A stretch of DNA of 64,000 nucleotides, taken from contig NZ_CABPSN010000001.1 of assembly GCF_902459565.1 (NCBI RefSeq), positions 620,001 to 684,000 of the forward strand, given 5' to 3'. The position numbers and the translations under genes are program-made. Of the stretch, positions 45,546 through 54,882 are shown one piece after another; the first letter of the stretch is position 1; each line of letters begins with the position of its first letter. The notes under the pieces were generated by a model that did no database searches, was not told the origin of the DNA, and was given only the letters and a program-made list of their open reading frames with translations. Source of the DNA: Pandoraea aquatica. Lineage in GTDB: Bacteria > Pseudomonadota > Gammaproteobacteria > Burkholderiales > Burkholderiaceae.

Positions 45546-46421
45546 ATGCAACCCACCACGTCTTCCCCGCCCGTCACCAGCGTGACGCCAACGGCCCCCT
45601 CATCAGCAGCGTCTGCGCCTGCGTACGCCGCCCGACCGCCTGAGCAGCACGCCGTGAACATTGCCACGGTGGCATTCTTCTTCGATCTGGATGGCACGTT
45701 GGCACCGCTGGCGGCGCGTCCGGACGCGGTCAAATTGCCCCACGACACGGCTCGTGTGCTCACCCGCCTGATCGAGCGTACGAAAGGTGCAGTCGCTGTC
45801 GTGTCGGGGCGCGCCATCGATGACATCGACGGCCTGCTCGCCCCGCTGCATGTCCCGGCTGCGGGCCTGCATGGTGCGGAGATTCGTCATGCAGACGGCA
45901 AACTCGCGCGTGCTGAAGGCCACGCCGCCGACACCGAACGCATCGCCGCCATGGCCGCACCGCTGCAAGCGCTGGTCGCGCAGCATCCGGGGCTGTTACT
46001 CGAGAACAAGGGCTGTGCACTGGCGTTGCACTATCGCGGCGCGCCCGAACTGGCCGGTGTGGCGCGCGACACCATGCGTGCGCTGGCCGATCTGCACGCC
46101 GACCGGTTCTCGCTACAGCCGGGCAAGCTCGTATTCGAATTGCGCCCGCGCAATGTCAGCAAGGGCCGCGCCATTACGACACTACTGAACGAGGCCCCGT
46201 TTGCGGGTCGAACGCCGTTCTTTGCCGGTGACGACCTCACCGACGAGGCCGGTTTTGCGGACGTGAATGCGCTGGGTGGCATCACGATCAAGATCGGGGA
46301 CGGAGAGACCTGCGCGCAGTATCGGCTTCCTTCGCCGGAGGCGCTCACCGCCTGGCTGCTCACGCTGCACGGAGACACCTCCCCGGCCCCGCCTCAACCT
46401 TCACAGGAGACAGACGTATGA
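45546..46421 (+). CDS. otsB: Trehalose-6-phosphate phosphatase
   Basis: 291 residues, HAD superfamily. Nucleophile motif FFDLDGTLAPLAARPDAV after a ~45-residue Thr/Ser/Pro/Ala-rich leader, second motif VVSGRAIDDIDGLL, GLHGAEIRHADG, and the C-terminal Mg motif FAGDDLTDEAGF. Dephosphorylates trehalose 6-phosphate to trehalose, a compatible solute. I start at ATG 45546 with GGAG upstream. Its stop overlaps the otsA start by four bases (ATGA), giving the order otsB-otsA. Confidence 0.95.
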   Translation: MQPTTSSPPVTSVTPTAPSSAASAPAYAARPPEQHAVNIATVAFFFDLDGTLAPLAARPDAVKLPHDTARVLTRLIERTKGAVAVVSGRAIDDIDGLLAPLHVPAAGLHGAEIRHADGKLARAEGHAADTERIAAMAAPLQALVAQHPGLLLENKGCALALHYRGAPELAGVARDTMRALADLHADRFSLQPGKLVFELRPRNVSKGRAITTLLNEAPFAGRTPFFAGDDLTDEAGFADVNALGGITIKIGDGETCAQYRLPSPEALTAWLLTLHGDTSPAPPQPSQETDV

Positions 46422-47836
46422 GTCGCTTAGTCATCGTATCGAACCGGGTTGCGCCCATGACCGAGGGCAAACCCACTGCCGGCGGCCTGGCCATCGGCGT
46501 GTTCGATGCGCTCAAGGACACCGGAGGCATGTGGTTCGGCTGGAATGGCGAGATCGACGCGGAACCCGCCACCGCCCCTGAGATCGCGCATCGCAACAAC
46601 GTTACCTTCGCCACCGTGCCGCTCACCCGTCGCGACTACAACACGTACTACCGCGGCTTCTCCAATGCGACCCTGTGGCCGACGTTTCACTACCGCGACG
46701 ACCTCACGCGCTATCAACGCGACGACTACAACGGCTATCGCCATGTCAACGCGCGCTTCGCCGCGCTGCTCGCACCGCTCCTCAAGAAAGACGATCTCAT
46801 CTGGGTGCACGACTACCATCTGCTGCCCTTCGCGCAGGCGTGCCGTCAGATCGGGCTGAAGCAGCGGCTCGGCTTCTTTCTCCACATTCCGTTCCCGTCA
46901 CCGCAAGTCCTGATGACGGTGCCGCCGCATGAGGCGCTCGTGCGCGCGATGTGCGAGTACGATCTGGTCGGCTTCCAGACCGAGACGGACCGCACCGCCT
47001 TCACCGACTATCTGGTCCGGCACGCCGGGGCCACGTTGGGCAGCGACGGCACGATCACCGCGTACGGACGGACCCTGCGCACGGGTGTTTATCCGATCGG
47101 CGTGTATCCGGACGAGATTCAGAAACAGGCGACCGCACGCGCGACCGTCAAGCACATCCTCGATCTGAAGCAAGGGTTGCAGGAACGCAAGCTCATCATG
47201 AGCGTGGACCGTCTGGATTATTCGAAGGGGATGCTGGAACGCTTTCGCGCGTTCGAACGACTGCTGGAGCTGTGGCCGAACCAGCAAGGAACGGTGAGCT
47301 TCGTTCAGGTCGCGCCCCCGAGCCGTTCCGACGTGGCGGGTTATGGCGAAATCCGGCGTCAGTTGGAAACGCAGGCCGGTCATATCAACGGCCGATTCTC
47401 GGACCTGGCGTGGACACCGCTACGCTACATCAACAAGCGCTACGATCACGAAGTTCTGATGTCGTTCTTCCGCGCGTCGCAGGTGGGGTACGTCACGCCG
47501 TTGCGCGACGGCATGAATCTCGTCGCCAAGGAATACGTCGCCTCGCAGGATCCGGCCGACCCGGGCGTGCTGGTGCTGTCGTGTTTTGCAGGGGCGGCAC
47601 AGGAGCTCGACGGCGCACTGATCGTGAATCCCTACGACATCGACGGCATGGCCGAAGCCCTGCGCTCGGCGCTGAACATGTCGCTGTCCGAGCGTCAGTC
47701 GCGTCACGAGAGCATGATGAGTACCTTGCGCGAGCACAACCTGTCGACGTGGCGCGACCGATTCATTACCGATCTGCGCGCGCCCGCGGCCGCGACACCG
47801 GCCTTGTTGCGCTGCGCACAACCCGCCGCGGCCTGA
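46418..47836 (+). CDS. otsA: Trehalose-6-phosphate synthase
   Basis: 472 residues, GT20. Substrate-binding blocks: [20 protein letters not shown] (glycine-rich loop for UDP), [59 protein letters not shown] and the C-terminal [16 protein letters not shown] with the UDP-glucose-binding Glu. Makes trehalose 6-phosphate from UDP-glucose and glucose 6-phosphate. AGGAG lies 8 bases before the ATG. Translationally coupled to otsB. Confidence 0.96.
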   Translation: MSRLVIVSNRVAPMTEGKPTAGGLAIGVFDALKDTGGMWFGWNGEIDAEPATAPEIAHRNNVTFATVPLTRRDYNTYYRGFSNATLWPTFHYRDDLTRYQRDDYNGYRHVNARFAALLAPLLKKDDLIWVHDYHLLPFAQACRQIGLKQRLGFFLHIPFPSPQVLMTVPPHEALVRAMCEYDLVGFQTETDRTAFTDYLVRHAGATLGSDGTITAYGRTLRTGVYPIGVYPDEIQKQATARATVKHILDLKQGLQERKLIMSVDRLDYSKGMLERFRAFERLLELWPNQQGTVSFVQVAPPSRSDVAGYGEIRRQLETQAGHINGRFSDLAWTPLRYINKRYDHEVLMSFFRASQVGYVTPLRDGMNLVAKEYVASQDPADPGVLVLSCFAGAAQELDGALIVNPYDIDGMAEALRSALNMSLSERQSRHESMMSTLREHNLSTWRDRFITDLRAPAAATPALLRCAQPAAA

Positions 47837-47928
47837 CTGCCGGTCCTGCACCGGTCCGACGCAAACGGATTCGGGCAAAACGTAGGACGTGCAGGACGGC
47901 CGTGCACGACGCCCACGGGAGGCATGCC

Positions 47929-48747
47929 ATGCGCCAACGGAGCCACACCTCACCCCCTGCCGACACCCCGCTCGTCGAAGTCGAGACCGACGGGCCGGTG
48001 ACGCTCATCACGCTTGCCCGCCCGACCCGTCGCAACGCTGTCGACCGTCCCATGGCGGCGGCGTTGCGCGACGCGCTCCTCGCCTTCGAACAGGACGAGA
48101 ACGCAAGCGTCGCGGTGCTTTGCGGCAAGGGGGCATCGTTCTGCGCCGGCGCGGATCTCTCCGCCTTCGACGATCCCGAACGCCGCAACGACGTGACGCC
48201 CGACGGCAGCGGCGATGGCCCGATGGGTCTTACGCGGCGTCATCTGGACAAGCCTGTGATTGCGGCGGTCACGGGTCATGCCGTGGCGGGCGGACTGGAG
48301 CTGGCGCTATGGTGCGACCTGCGCGTCGCGGACGACTCCGCCACGTTCGGCGTGTTCTGCCGACGCTTCGGGGTGCCGCTCATCGATGGGGGAACGGTTC
48401 GTCTGCCAAGGCTGATCGGCATGAGCCGCGCGCTCGACATGATCCTGACCGGCCGCGCAGTGGGCGCGCAGGAGGCATTCGAGATCGGACTGGTGAACCG
48501 GCTGGTGCCGGAAGGCATGGCGTGTCACGGCGCGATTGCGTTGGCGCATCAGCTTGCCGAGTTACCGCAAGGCGCACTGCGCGCTGACCGCCGGGCGGCC
48601 TACGCACAGTGGGATCTGCCGCTGGACGCCGCGCTACGTCAGGAAGGGGCTGCCGGACACGAGGTTGTGTTCTCGGAAGGCGTCGCCGGTGCCCGGGCGT
48701 TTCTCGCCGGTGCCGGCAGGCACGGCGCGCCGCACAAGACGCCTTAG
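47929..48747 (+). CDS. Enoyl-CoA hydratase/isomerase family protein
   Basis: 272 residues, crotonase fold. GGAGG is five bases before the ATG (MRQRSHTSPPADTPLVEV). The first oxyanion-hole block is ASFCAGADLSAFDD, the second is GHAVAGGLELALWCDLRVAD. Catalytic Glu pair cannot be assigned with confidence: GVFCRRFGVPLIDGGTVRLP has Arg where many hydratases have Glu, so it may be a degradative or isomerase-type member. Substrate unknown. It follows otsA by about 90 bases, but there is no pathway link. A tandem repeat starts right after the stop. Confidence 0.88.
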   Translation: MRQRSHTSPPADTPLVEVETDGPVTLITLARPTRRNAVDRPMAAALRDALLAFEQDENASVAVLCGKGASFCAGADLSAFDDPERRNDVTPDGSGDGPMGLTRRHLDKPVIAAVTGHAVAGGLELALWCDLRVADDSATFGVFCRRFGVPLIDGGTVRLPRLIGMSRALDMILTGRAVGAQEAFEIGLVNRLVPEGMACHGAIALAHQLAELPQGALRADRRAAYAQWDLPLDAALRQEGAAGHEVVFSEGVAGARAFLAGAGRHGAPHKTP

Positions 48748-48793
48748 TGCCCCGAAACTGCCCCGAAACTGCCCCCGGCGATCCCGGGGGCAG
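48748..48793. terminator. Tandem 11-base repeat leading into a terminator hairpin
   Basis: TGCCCCGAAAC at 48748-48758 and 48759-48769, then a partial third unit that enters the hairpin CTGCCCCCGG (48769-48778), loop CGATC, CCGGGGGCAG (48784-48793). The stem is a perfect 10 bp between convergent genes. No T run on the plus strand. Confidence 0.6.
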
Positions 48794-48813
48794 CGGGTAT
48801 ATCAAAGGGGCGC

Positions 48814-49488
48814 TTATCGGGCCGGTGCAGGCAGCGGCGGCAGTTGCGCCAGACGCTTGCTCAGACCGTCCGCAATTTCCTTCTGATTGGCCTGCTTCGC
48901 AAAGTCGATGGCCGTCATCTTCAACTGGTTCGCGAGACGAACGTCTGCCCCACCGTCGAGCAACACCTTGCACGTGCTGATGTGGCCGCCGCGCGCTGCC
49001 ATCATGAGCGGCGTCGTGCCGTTCGGCGATTCCGCATCGACGTAAGCCGACGCATCGAGCAGCATTTGCACGATGTCGTCATGACCGTTCGTCGCCGCGT
49101 AGTGCAACGGTGCCCAGCCCTTCTTGTTGACCTCGGCGTCCTTGTCGATCAGGAGCTTCACCATCGGCGTGAGGCCTTGCAGCGACGCGATCATCATGGC
49201 GTTCTCGCCCGCGTGATTCGTGGCATCCAGATCGGTACGCTTGTCGTCGATGAGCAGTTTGGCGACGCCCACAGACTTTTCGCGCATCGCAATCACCAGC
49301 AGCGGATCGCCCTTCTCGTCGCGCGTATTCGGATCGACACCCGCTTTGAGGGCCTGTTGCACGGCCTTGGTGTCGTCGAACACCACCGCTTTGACCAGCG
49401 ACGTATTGGAGGTCGCGGCCGTAGCACATGCCGTCAGCCACAACACGCTCAGCAGCGTGAAGACGTGGATCATCGAAAATTTACGCAT
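48814..49488 (-). CDS. Ankyrin-repeat predicted lipoprotein
   Basis: 224 residues. A signal with a lipobox-like LTAC at Cys21 (MRKFSMIHVFTLLSVLWLTAC) suggests lipid anchoring in the envelope. About five ankyrin repeats follow (~30-205): TKAVQQALKAGVDPNTRDEKG, KLLIDDKRTDLDATNHAGEN, VKLLIDKDAEVNKKGWAPLHYAATNGHDD, VQMLLDASAYVDAESPNGTTPLMMAARGGH, CKVLLDGGADVRLANQLKMTA. Protein-binding scaffold; partner unknown. AGGAG is 6 bases before the ATG. It follows tatD on the same strand in the mltG-tmk-holB-tatD run. Confidence 0.87.
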   Translation of the reverse strand: MRKFSMIHVFTLLSVLWLTACATAATSNTSLVKAVVFDDTKAVQQALKAGVDPNTRDEKGDPLLVIAMREKSVGVAKLLIDDKRTDLDATNHAGENAMMIASLQGLTPMVKLLIDKDAEVNKKGWAPLHYAATNGHDDIVQMLLDASAYVDAESPNGTTPLMMAARGGHISTCKVLLDGGADVRLANQLKMTAIDFAKQANQKEIADGLSKRLAQLPPLPAPAR

Positions 49489-49597
49489 CGGAGGCTCCTG
49501 TCGGTCGTCCGGGAAATTCGGGAAAAGGCGTCGGCTAAAGCGTCGGCAAAAACGTCAACGAAAAAACGTCGGTTCGAAAGCTACGCGCGATGCGAGT

Positions 49598-50380
49598 TCA
49601 ATGCTTCGCCGTCGAAAAGAGACGGAAGAAGTTCTCGCTGGTCGCCTCGGCAATCTTCTGCAACGGTTCACCGCGCAAATCCGCGATGAATTCCGCCACA
49701 TGGCGGACATACCCCGGCTGATTGAGCTTGCCGCGATACGGCACCGGCGCGAGATACGGCGAGTCCGTTTCGATGAGCATGCGCTCGAGCGGCACGCGAC
49801 GCGCAACGTCCTGTAAATCGCGCGCGCTCTTGAACGTGACGATGCCGGAGAACGAGATGTAGAAGTTCTGATCGAGCGCGCCCTTCGCGACATCCCAGCT
49901 TTCGGTGAAGCAATGCATCACGCCGGCCGGTTCGCCCGCCTCCTCCTCACGCATGAGGCGCAGCGTGTCGTCTGCGGCCGAACGGGTGTGAATGATCAGC
50001 GGCTTGCCGGTCGCGCGTGCGGCTCGGATGTGCGTACGAAACCGCTCGCGCTGCCATTCCATGTCTTCGATGCTGCGGCCTTCGAGCCGGTAGTAGTCGA
50101 GACCGGTCTCCCCGATGGCGACGACCTTCGGTGTGGCCGCGAGACGCACGAGATCGTCGACGCTCGGCTCGGGCGTGTCCTCATAGTCGGGATGCACGCC
50201 CACGGAGGCATAGACATTCTCGTGCTGCGCCGCGATCTCCAGCACCTGCGGCAGCGTCGGCAAATCGACGGAGACACACAGCGCGTGGCTGACCTTGTTC
50301 TCGCGCATGCGGGCAAGCAGGTCCGGCATCTGCTCGGCCAGCTCCGGGAAATTGATATGACAGTGCGAATCGATGAACAT
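49598..50380 (-). CDS. tatD: TatD family metal-dependent DNase
   Basis: 260 residues, YcfH/TatD amidohydrolase fold: metal ligands in MFIDSHCHINF (HxH), Glu in AIGETGLDYYR, His in PLIIHTRSA, His in GVMHCFTES, and Asp in LIETDSPYLAPVPYRGK. Probable 3'-5' exonuclease or deoxyribonuclease. Start at 50380 (MFIDSH) is the classic TatD start; a longer upstream frame crosses the holB end and is not credible. 29 bases downstream of holB. Confidence 0.94.
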   Translation of the reverse strand: MFIDSHCHINFPELAEQMPDLLARMRENKVSHALCVSVDLPTLPQVLEIAAQHENVYASVGVHPDYEDTPEPSVDDLVRLAATPKVVAIGETGLDYYRLEGRSIEDMEWQRERFRTHIRAARATGKPLIIHTRSAADDTLRLMREEEAGEPAGVMHCFTESWDVAKGALDQNFYISFSGIVTFKSARDLQDVARRVPLERMLIETDSPYLAPVPYRGKLNQPGYVRHVAEFIADLRGEPLQKIAEATSENFFRLFSTAKH

Positions 50381-50409
50381 GATGTGCGATCGGTTGCCGG
50401 TGCCTGGCA

Positions 50410-51450
50410 TCAAAGCGATGCTGGGCCACCGAACAACTGTTTGTATTGCAGGAAAAGCGCTTCGAGCAGCACGCGCGTATTGAGCGGGTGATTCTGCACC
50501 TGACGCTGTTGCGCCAGTTCGCGCAGGAAGCCCAGCAGACGGACGTCGTCGGTCGCATCGCCGCAGCGACGCAACGCCTGTGCCTGCGCGGGGAAGAAAC
50601 GAACGGCACCGGCCATGCGCTCGGCGAGTACGTCGAAACACCAGCGTTGCAACGTCTCCAGAATGCCCGGCAGGCTGCCCTTGTGCAGTTGTTCGGCGCA
50701 GGCGAAAGCGTCGATAGCGCCACCTTCCGCGAGCTGCCCCAGCAGCCAGTCGCGCCAGCCACGCTCGTCGGGCTCGGCCAGCGCACGCGCGGCTAGAGGT
50801 GCGCCGCCGGCTTCCGCGAGCACAGCGGCGGCCGTGGTGGCGTTGAGGCCCGCCTCACCCATCAGCCATTGCGTGGCTTGAGCGCCGTCGGGACGTGTAA
50901 GCACCAGCCGGCGGCAGCGCGACAGAATCGTCGGCAGCAGGCGGTCGGGTTGCGTCGTCACCAACAGGAACACCACACCTTCGGGCGGCTCTTCCAGCGT
51001 TTTGAGCAAGGCGTTCGCCGCATGCACGTTAAGCGACTCGGCCGGATACAGCAGCACGACGCGACGGCCCTGACGATGCGAGCCAAGGCTCGCGAAGTCG
51101 ATGACCTCGCGCACCTGCTCGATCTTGATTTCCTTACTCGGGGTTTTCGTCTTCTTGTCGCCGTCGGCCTCTGCCCGCGCTTCAGCGCCGGGGAGCGTCT
51201 CGGCCAGCGCTTCGGGGCAAATCACGCGGAAGTCCGGGTGATTGCCGCTCGCGAACCACTGACATGCGCCGCAAGTACCGCACGGCAGATGATCGGCGCG
51301 CGGCGATTCGCACAGCAGTCCCTGCGCGAACGTCCGCGCGAGCGCCACTTCGCCTATGCCCGGCACCGCCTGCAAAAGCAGCGCGTGCGGCATCTGGGTA
51401 CGCAGGTCGTTAAGGCGTGTCCAGTCCTCTGACTGCCACGGATACAGCAT
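50410..51450 (-). CDS. holB: DNA polymerase III subunit delta'
   Basis: 346 residues, AAA+ clamp-loader subunit. MLYPWQSEDWTRLNDLRTQM start, HALLLQAVPGIGEVALARTFAQGLL (degenerate P-loop as expected for delta'), zinc-binding CESPRADHLPCGTCGACQWF, EVIDFASLGSHRQGRRVVLLYPAESLN, NALLKTLEEPPEGVVFLLVT and a sensor region SRCRRLVL. The zinc module and SRC motif are hallmarks of HolB. AAGGAG sits 5 bases before the ATG. Middle of the mltG-tmk-holB-tatD gene run. Confidence 0.95.
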   Translation of the reverse strand: MLYPWQSEDWTRLNDLRTQMPHALLLQAVPGIGEVALARTFAQGLLCESPRADHLPCGTCGACQWFASGNHPDFRVICPEALAETLPGAEARAEADGDKKTKTPSKEIKIEQVREVIDFASLGSHRQGRRVVLLYPAESLNVHAANALLKTLEEPPEGVVFLLVTTQPDRLLPTILSRCRRLVLTRPDGAQATQWLMGEAGLNATTAAAVLAEAGGAPLAARALAEPDERGWRDWLLGQLAEGGAIDAFACAEQLHKGSLPGILETLQRWCFDVLAERMAGAVRFFPAQAQALRRCGDATDDVRLLGFLRELAQQRQVQNHPLNTRVLLEALFLQYKQLFGGPASL

Positions 51451-51585
51451 GTGGGCTCCTTGGCCGGATGTTGCAGATATTTCGGGTGCTGCATCGATGC
51501 GGATACCCGAATTATGCGCGCGTCGGGGAAAACCGGATGAAGTCCGTCCCTTCCCGGAAGCGTGCTCAGTGTTGCGTAGTGTGGC

Positions 51586-52248
51586 TTAGTGCCCCGGCAA
51601 TCCCAGCCGGGCGAATACGTCGGCGAGTTGTTCGGCAATGGCGTCGATGCTTTGCGCCGCATCGATCAGCACGATGCGTCGTGCCGACTCCTCGGCACGA
51701 CGCAGATACTCCTCGCGCACCCGGGTGAAAAATGCCGCCGACTCGCGTTCGAACTTGTCGGGCGCACGAGCGCCGGCGAGTCGCGCGGCGGCAATCGCCG
51801 GATCGAGATCGAACAGAATCGTCAGATCGGGCTGACGCGTGCCCTGCACCCAGCGCTCGAGAATCGACAACTTCTCGCGCGACAGGCCACGCCCGCCGCC
51901 CTGATAGGCAAACGTCGCATCGGTAAAACGATCTGAGACGACCCAGTCACCGCGTGCGAGCGCGGGCTCGATCACCTTCACCAAATGTTCGCGGCGGCCC
52001 GCAAACATCAGGAGCGCTTCGGTTTCGATATCCATCGGCTCGTCGAGCACGAGCTTACGCAGCGCTTCGCCCAGCGGCGTGCCACCCGGCTCGCGCGTCG
52101 CCACTACGTCACGGCCAACGGTGGCAAGGCCCTGACGCAGTGCGTCGACAAAGGCGTTCACGTGCGTGCTCTTGCCCGCACCGTCGATGCCTTCGAAAGT
52201 CACGAACTTGCCCGGCACCGTGGCCGATGCGTCCGGGGAATTCGTCAT
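51586..52248 (-). CDS. tmk: Thymidylate kinase
   Basis: 220 residues. P-loop [24 protein letters not shown] motif [20 protein letters not shown], lid [21 protein letters not shown]. Phosphorylates dTMP to dTDP. Start overlaps the mltG stop (ATGA at 52245-52248) and GAGG lies 6 bases upstream: translational coupling. holB starts 136 bases after its stop. Confidence 0.96.
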   Translation of the reverse strand: MTNSPDASATVPGKFVTFEGIDGAGKSTHVNAFVDALRQGLATVGRDVVATREPGGTPLGEALRKLVLDEPMDIETEALLMFAGRREHLVKVIEPALARGDWVVSDRFTDATFAYQGGGRGLSREKLSILERWVQGTRQPDLTILFDLDPAIAAARLAGARAPDKFERESAAFFTRVREEYLRRAEESARRIVLIDAAQSIDAIAEQLADVFARLGLPGH

Positions 52249-53240
52249 TGCTCACCTCGCTGATATTTGTCCACGGCGCGATTGTGCTCCTGAAGATTGG
52301 TCGAGAAGTGGCTCGTACCGTCGCCGCGCGCCACGAAATACAGGGCGTCGGTCGGCGCAGGGTTGAGCGACGCCGCCAGCGACGCCACACCCGGCAGCGC
52401 AATCGGCGTCGGCGGCAGGCCGGCGCGCGTGTATGTGTTGTACGGCGTATCCGTTTGCAGGTCGCGCTTGCGCAGACGCCCCGTGTACAGATCGCCCATG
52501 CCGTAGATCACTGTCGGGTCGGTCTGCAGCAACATGCGCTTGCGCAGTCGGTTGACGAACACCGCCGCCACTTGCCCGCGCTCCACCGCCTGCCCCGTCT
52601 CCTTCTCGACGAGCGAGGCCATGATAAGCGCCTCATACGGCGTGGCGTACGGCAAGCCCGGTGCGCGCGACGCCCAGGCTTCGTCCAGACGCTTCTGCAT
52701 CAGGCGATAAGCCCGCTTGTAAATATCGACATCGCTGGTGCCTTTCGGAAAAAGGTACGTGTCGGGGAAGAACATGCCCTCGGCTTCCGCGCGATCTGCG
52801 CCCACGAGTTGCATCAGGTCGGCATCCGGCAGCCCGGCCGTGTCGTGACGCAATGCCGGGTTGGCATCGATCTCCGAGCGCATCTTCTTGAAGGTCCAGC
52901 CCTCGATGATCGTCACCACGTACTGGTTGACGTCGCCGCGTGCGAGCTTGTCCATGACCTCCATGGGCGTAATGCCGGTCGCAAACTCGTAGTTGCCCGA
53001 CTTGAGTTTGGTGCCCACGTCCATCACGCGGGCGAGCAGATTGAACAGCAGCGGATGCACCGGCACGCCGCCCGTGCGTAATTGCGTGGCGACACTGCGC
53101 ACGGAGCTGTAAGGCTTGATCGTGACGTCCAGCGTCGGCTTGCCCAATTGCAGCGGCGCTTGTGCCCAATAATAGAAAGCGCCGCCGGCCGCCAGTGCCG
53201 CGACGATCAACAGGACAAACAGACGTTTGATGAAGTACAT
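52245..53240 (-). CDS. mltG: Endolytic murein transglycosylase
   Basis: 331 residues. One N-terminal membrane anchor ([21 protein letters not shown]), a LysM-like YceG N-domain ([14 protein letters not shown]) and the catalytic YceG block [16 protein letters not shown] with the Glu nucleophile/acid near residue 212, then [11 protein letters not shown] and [18 protein letters not shown]. Cuts nascent peptidoglycan strands. A longer upstream frame would cross the ygfZ start on the other strand and is rejected; the ATG at 53240 gives the expected length. Divergent from ygfZ. Confidence 0.95.
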   Translation of the reverse strand: MYFIKRLFVLLIVAALAAGGAFYYWAQAPLQLGKPTLDVTIKPYSSVRSVATQLRTGGVPVHPLLFNLLARVMDVGTKLKSGNYEFATGITPMEVMDKLARGDVNQYVVTIIEGWTFKKMRSEIDANPALRHDTAGLPDADLMQLVGADRAEAEGMFFPDTYLFPKGTSDVDIYKRAYRLMQKRLDEAWASRAPGLPYATPYEALIMASLVEKETGQAVERGQVAAVFVNRLRKRMLLQTDPTVIYGMGDLYTGRLRKRDLQTDTPYNTYTRAGLPPTPIALPGVASLAASLNPAPTDALYFVARGDGTSHFSTNLQEHNRAVDKYQRGEQ

Positions 53241-53426
53241 GAATTGCAGAATAAGTCGCGCGATGACGACAGCGGGTTCGGGGGACTCATCTGCCGGGCG
53301 CGCGTGGCGGCATCGGTGTCGGGTGGCGCATTTTGCGCGTCGAACCGGGCTCGCACGTCCTGGCGGAAGACCCAATATAATACTTTGACTTGCCGAACCC
53401 TCACAGATTGACAGGCACTTTCGTTT

Positions 53427-54545
53427 ATGACCACCACATGGCGTGATCTTCTGCCGCACGCGGCAGCCGCTTCTCTTTCCGATATTTCGCCCGACGCACG
53501 CGCCGCACAGTTCGATGCGTTGCGCACGGGCAGCTTTGTCGCCCTGGCGAGCGACACCGGCCTCATCGCCGTGAACGGTGCCGACGCGGCCGCGTTCCTG
53601 CACGGTCAGCTGACCAGCGACGTCGAACGACTGTCGCCCGTGCAGGCACGTCTGGCGGGCTATTGCTCGGCCAAGGGACGCCTGCTCGCGACCTTCCTGA
53701 TGTGGCGCGACACGTCTGCTGACGCCACGATCTATCTCGCCAGCGACGCCACTGTGCAGGCCGCTGTCCAGAAACGTCTTTCGATGTTCGTGCTGCGCGC
53801 GAAGGCGAAGCTGACGGACGGCACCGCCACGCACATCCTGCTGCAAGTCGGTGGCCCGGCCGTTGAGGCCGTGCTCTCGCGTACGTTCGCGTCGCTGCCC
53901 GCCGCCGCGCTGGCAGCCGTACACGCCACGATGAGCGACGCCCCCGGCAACGGCACCAGCCTGATTCGTCTGCCCGACGCCGGTACGGCCCGCTCGCTCT
54001 CGCGCTTCCTTTGGAGCGTGCCGGTCGCGCAGGCCGCCGAAGTCTGGAACTCGCTTGTCGGCACGGACGGCGTCGTCGCCGTCGACGCGACGCTTGTGTC
54101 CTGGCTCGACGTGCAAAGCGGCGTGGCCCGTGTCACCACGGCAACGCAAGAACAGTTCGTGCCGCAGATGATCAACTGGGAAGTCGTTGGCGGCGTGAAC
54201 TTCCGCAAAGGGTGCTACCCCGGGCAGGAAGTCGTCGCACGCAGCCAGTATCGCGGCACGATCAAGCGCCGGCTCCATCTGGCCCATGTTGACGGCATGC
54301 TGCCCGTGCCGGGACAGGAACTGGTCGAGACGAGCGATACCGAGCAGCCCTGCGGCATGGTCGTGCAGGCGGCACCGGCACCGAATGGCGGTTATGACGT
54401 CCTCGTCGAGCTGAAACTCGCCGCGCGCGAAGCCGACGATGTCCGCCTTGGCACCGTCGACGGCCCGGCGCTGGCATTCAGTGAGCTGCCTTACGAGATC
54501 ATCGATCCGACGGAAGCGCCGGCACCTTCGGCCGCGGCCTCCTGA
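53427..54545 (+). CDS. ygfZ: Folate-binding Fe-S cluster maturation protein YgfZ
   Basis: 372 residues, GcvT-like fold. The signature KGCYPGQEVVARSQYRG with the conserved Cys is present near residue 255. N-terminal half has AAFLHGQLTSDVERL and AGYCSAKGRLLATFLMW, which form the folate site. Helps Fe-S enzyme repair. Divergent from mltG, an arrangement common in this family of bacteria. Followed in the same direction by the DUF4936 and NRDE genes. Confidence 0.95.
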   Translation: MTTTWRDLLPHAAAASLSDISPDARAAQFDALRTGSFVALASDTGLIAVNGADAAAFLHGQLTSDVERLSPVQARLAGYCSAKGRLLATFLMWRDTSADATIYLASDATVQAAVQKRLSMFVLRAKAKLTDGTATHILLQVGGPAVEAVLSRTFASLPAAALAAVHATMSDAPGNGTSLIRLPDAGTARSLSRFLWSVPVAQAAEVWNSLVGTDGVVAVDATLVSWLDVQSGVARVTTATQEQFVPQMINWEVVGGVNFRKGCYPGQEVVARSQYRGTIKRRLHLAHVDGMLPVPGQELVETSDTEQPCGMVVQAAPAPNGGYDVLVELKLAAREADDVRLGTVDGPALAFSELPYEIIDPTEAPAPSAAAS

Positions 54546-54567
54546 GTCGACCGCACGGCCCGCGCCG

Positions 54568-54882
54568 ATGGACTGTTACGTCTACTACCGTGTCTCGACA
54601 ACGCAGACCGACGCCGCCCGTGAGGCAGTCGCGCGCCTCTTTGCATTGACGGCCGGACGCTTCGGCGTCTGCGGCCGCATTCAATGGCGCGCCGACGTCT
54701 CGGCCAACGATGTCGCTAAGGGCGGCACGACCTGGATGGAGCGTTACGACGACGTCGATGCAGACTTCGTCGAGGCGCTGCCGCAATTGGTCGTCGAATC
54801 CGGTCTGGCATCGCTGCTGGCGGGCGAGCGCCACGTCGAATGCTTCGTCGATATCCCGACGCCCTCCTCCCCATGTGCCTGA
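54568..54882 (+). CDS. DUF4936 family protein
   Basis: 104 residues, no signal peptide. MDCYVYYRVSTTQTDAAREA start, GRIQWRADVSANDVAKGGTTWMERYDDV centre, VECFVDIP end; these are the lines I associate with DUF4936, small proteins of unknown function that in Burkholderiales often follow ygfZ. It ends 10 bases inside the NRDE gene, so translation is probably coupled. Confidence 0.75.
   Translation: MDCYVYYRVSTTQTDAAREAVARLFALTAGRFGVCGRIQWRADVSANDVAKGGTTWMERYDDVDADFVEALPQLVVESGLASLLAGERHVECFVDIPTPSSPCA

Noticed and set aside
46951-48747. Enoyl-CoA hydratase frame extended over otsA
   Set aside because: The upstream part is the second frame of otsA; the GGAGG-preceded ATG at 47929 starts the real protein.
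52245-54287. mltG frame extended upstream to 680 codons
   Set aside because: The extension runs through the start and first half of ygfZ on the other strand and adds no known domain; the ATG at 53240 gives the normal MltG length.
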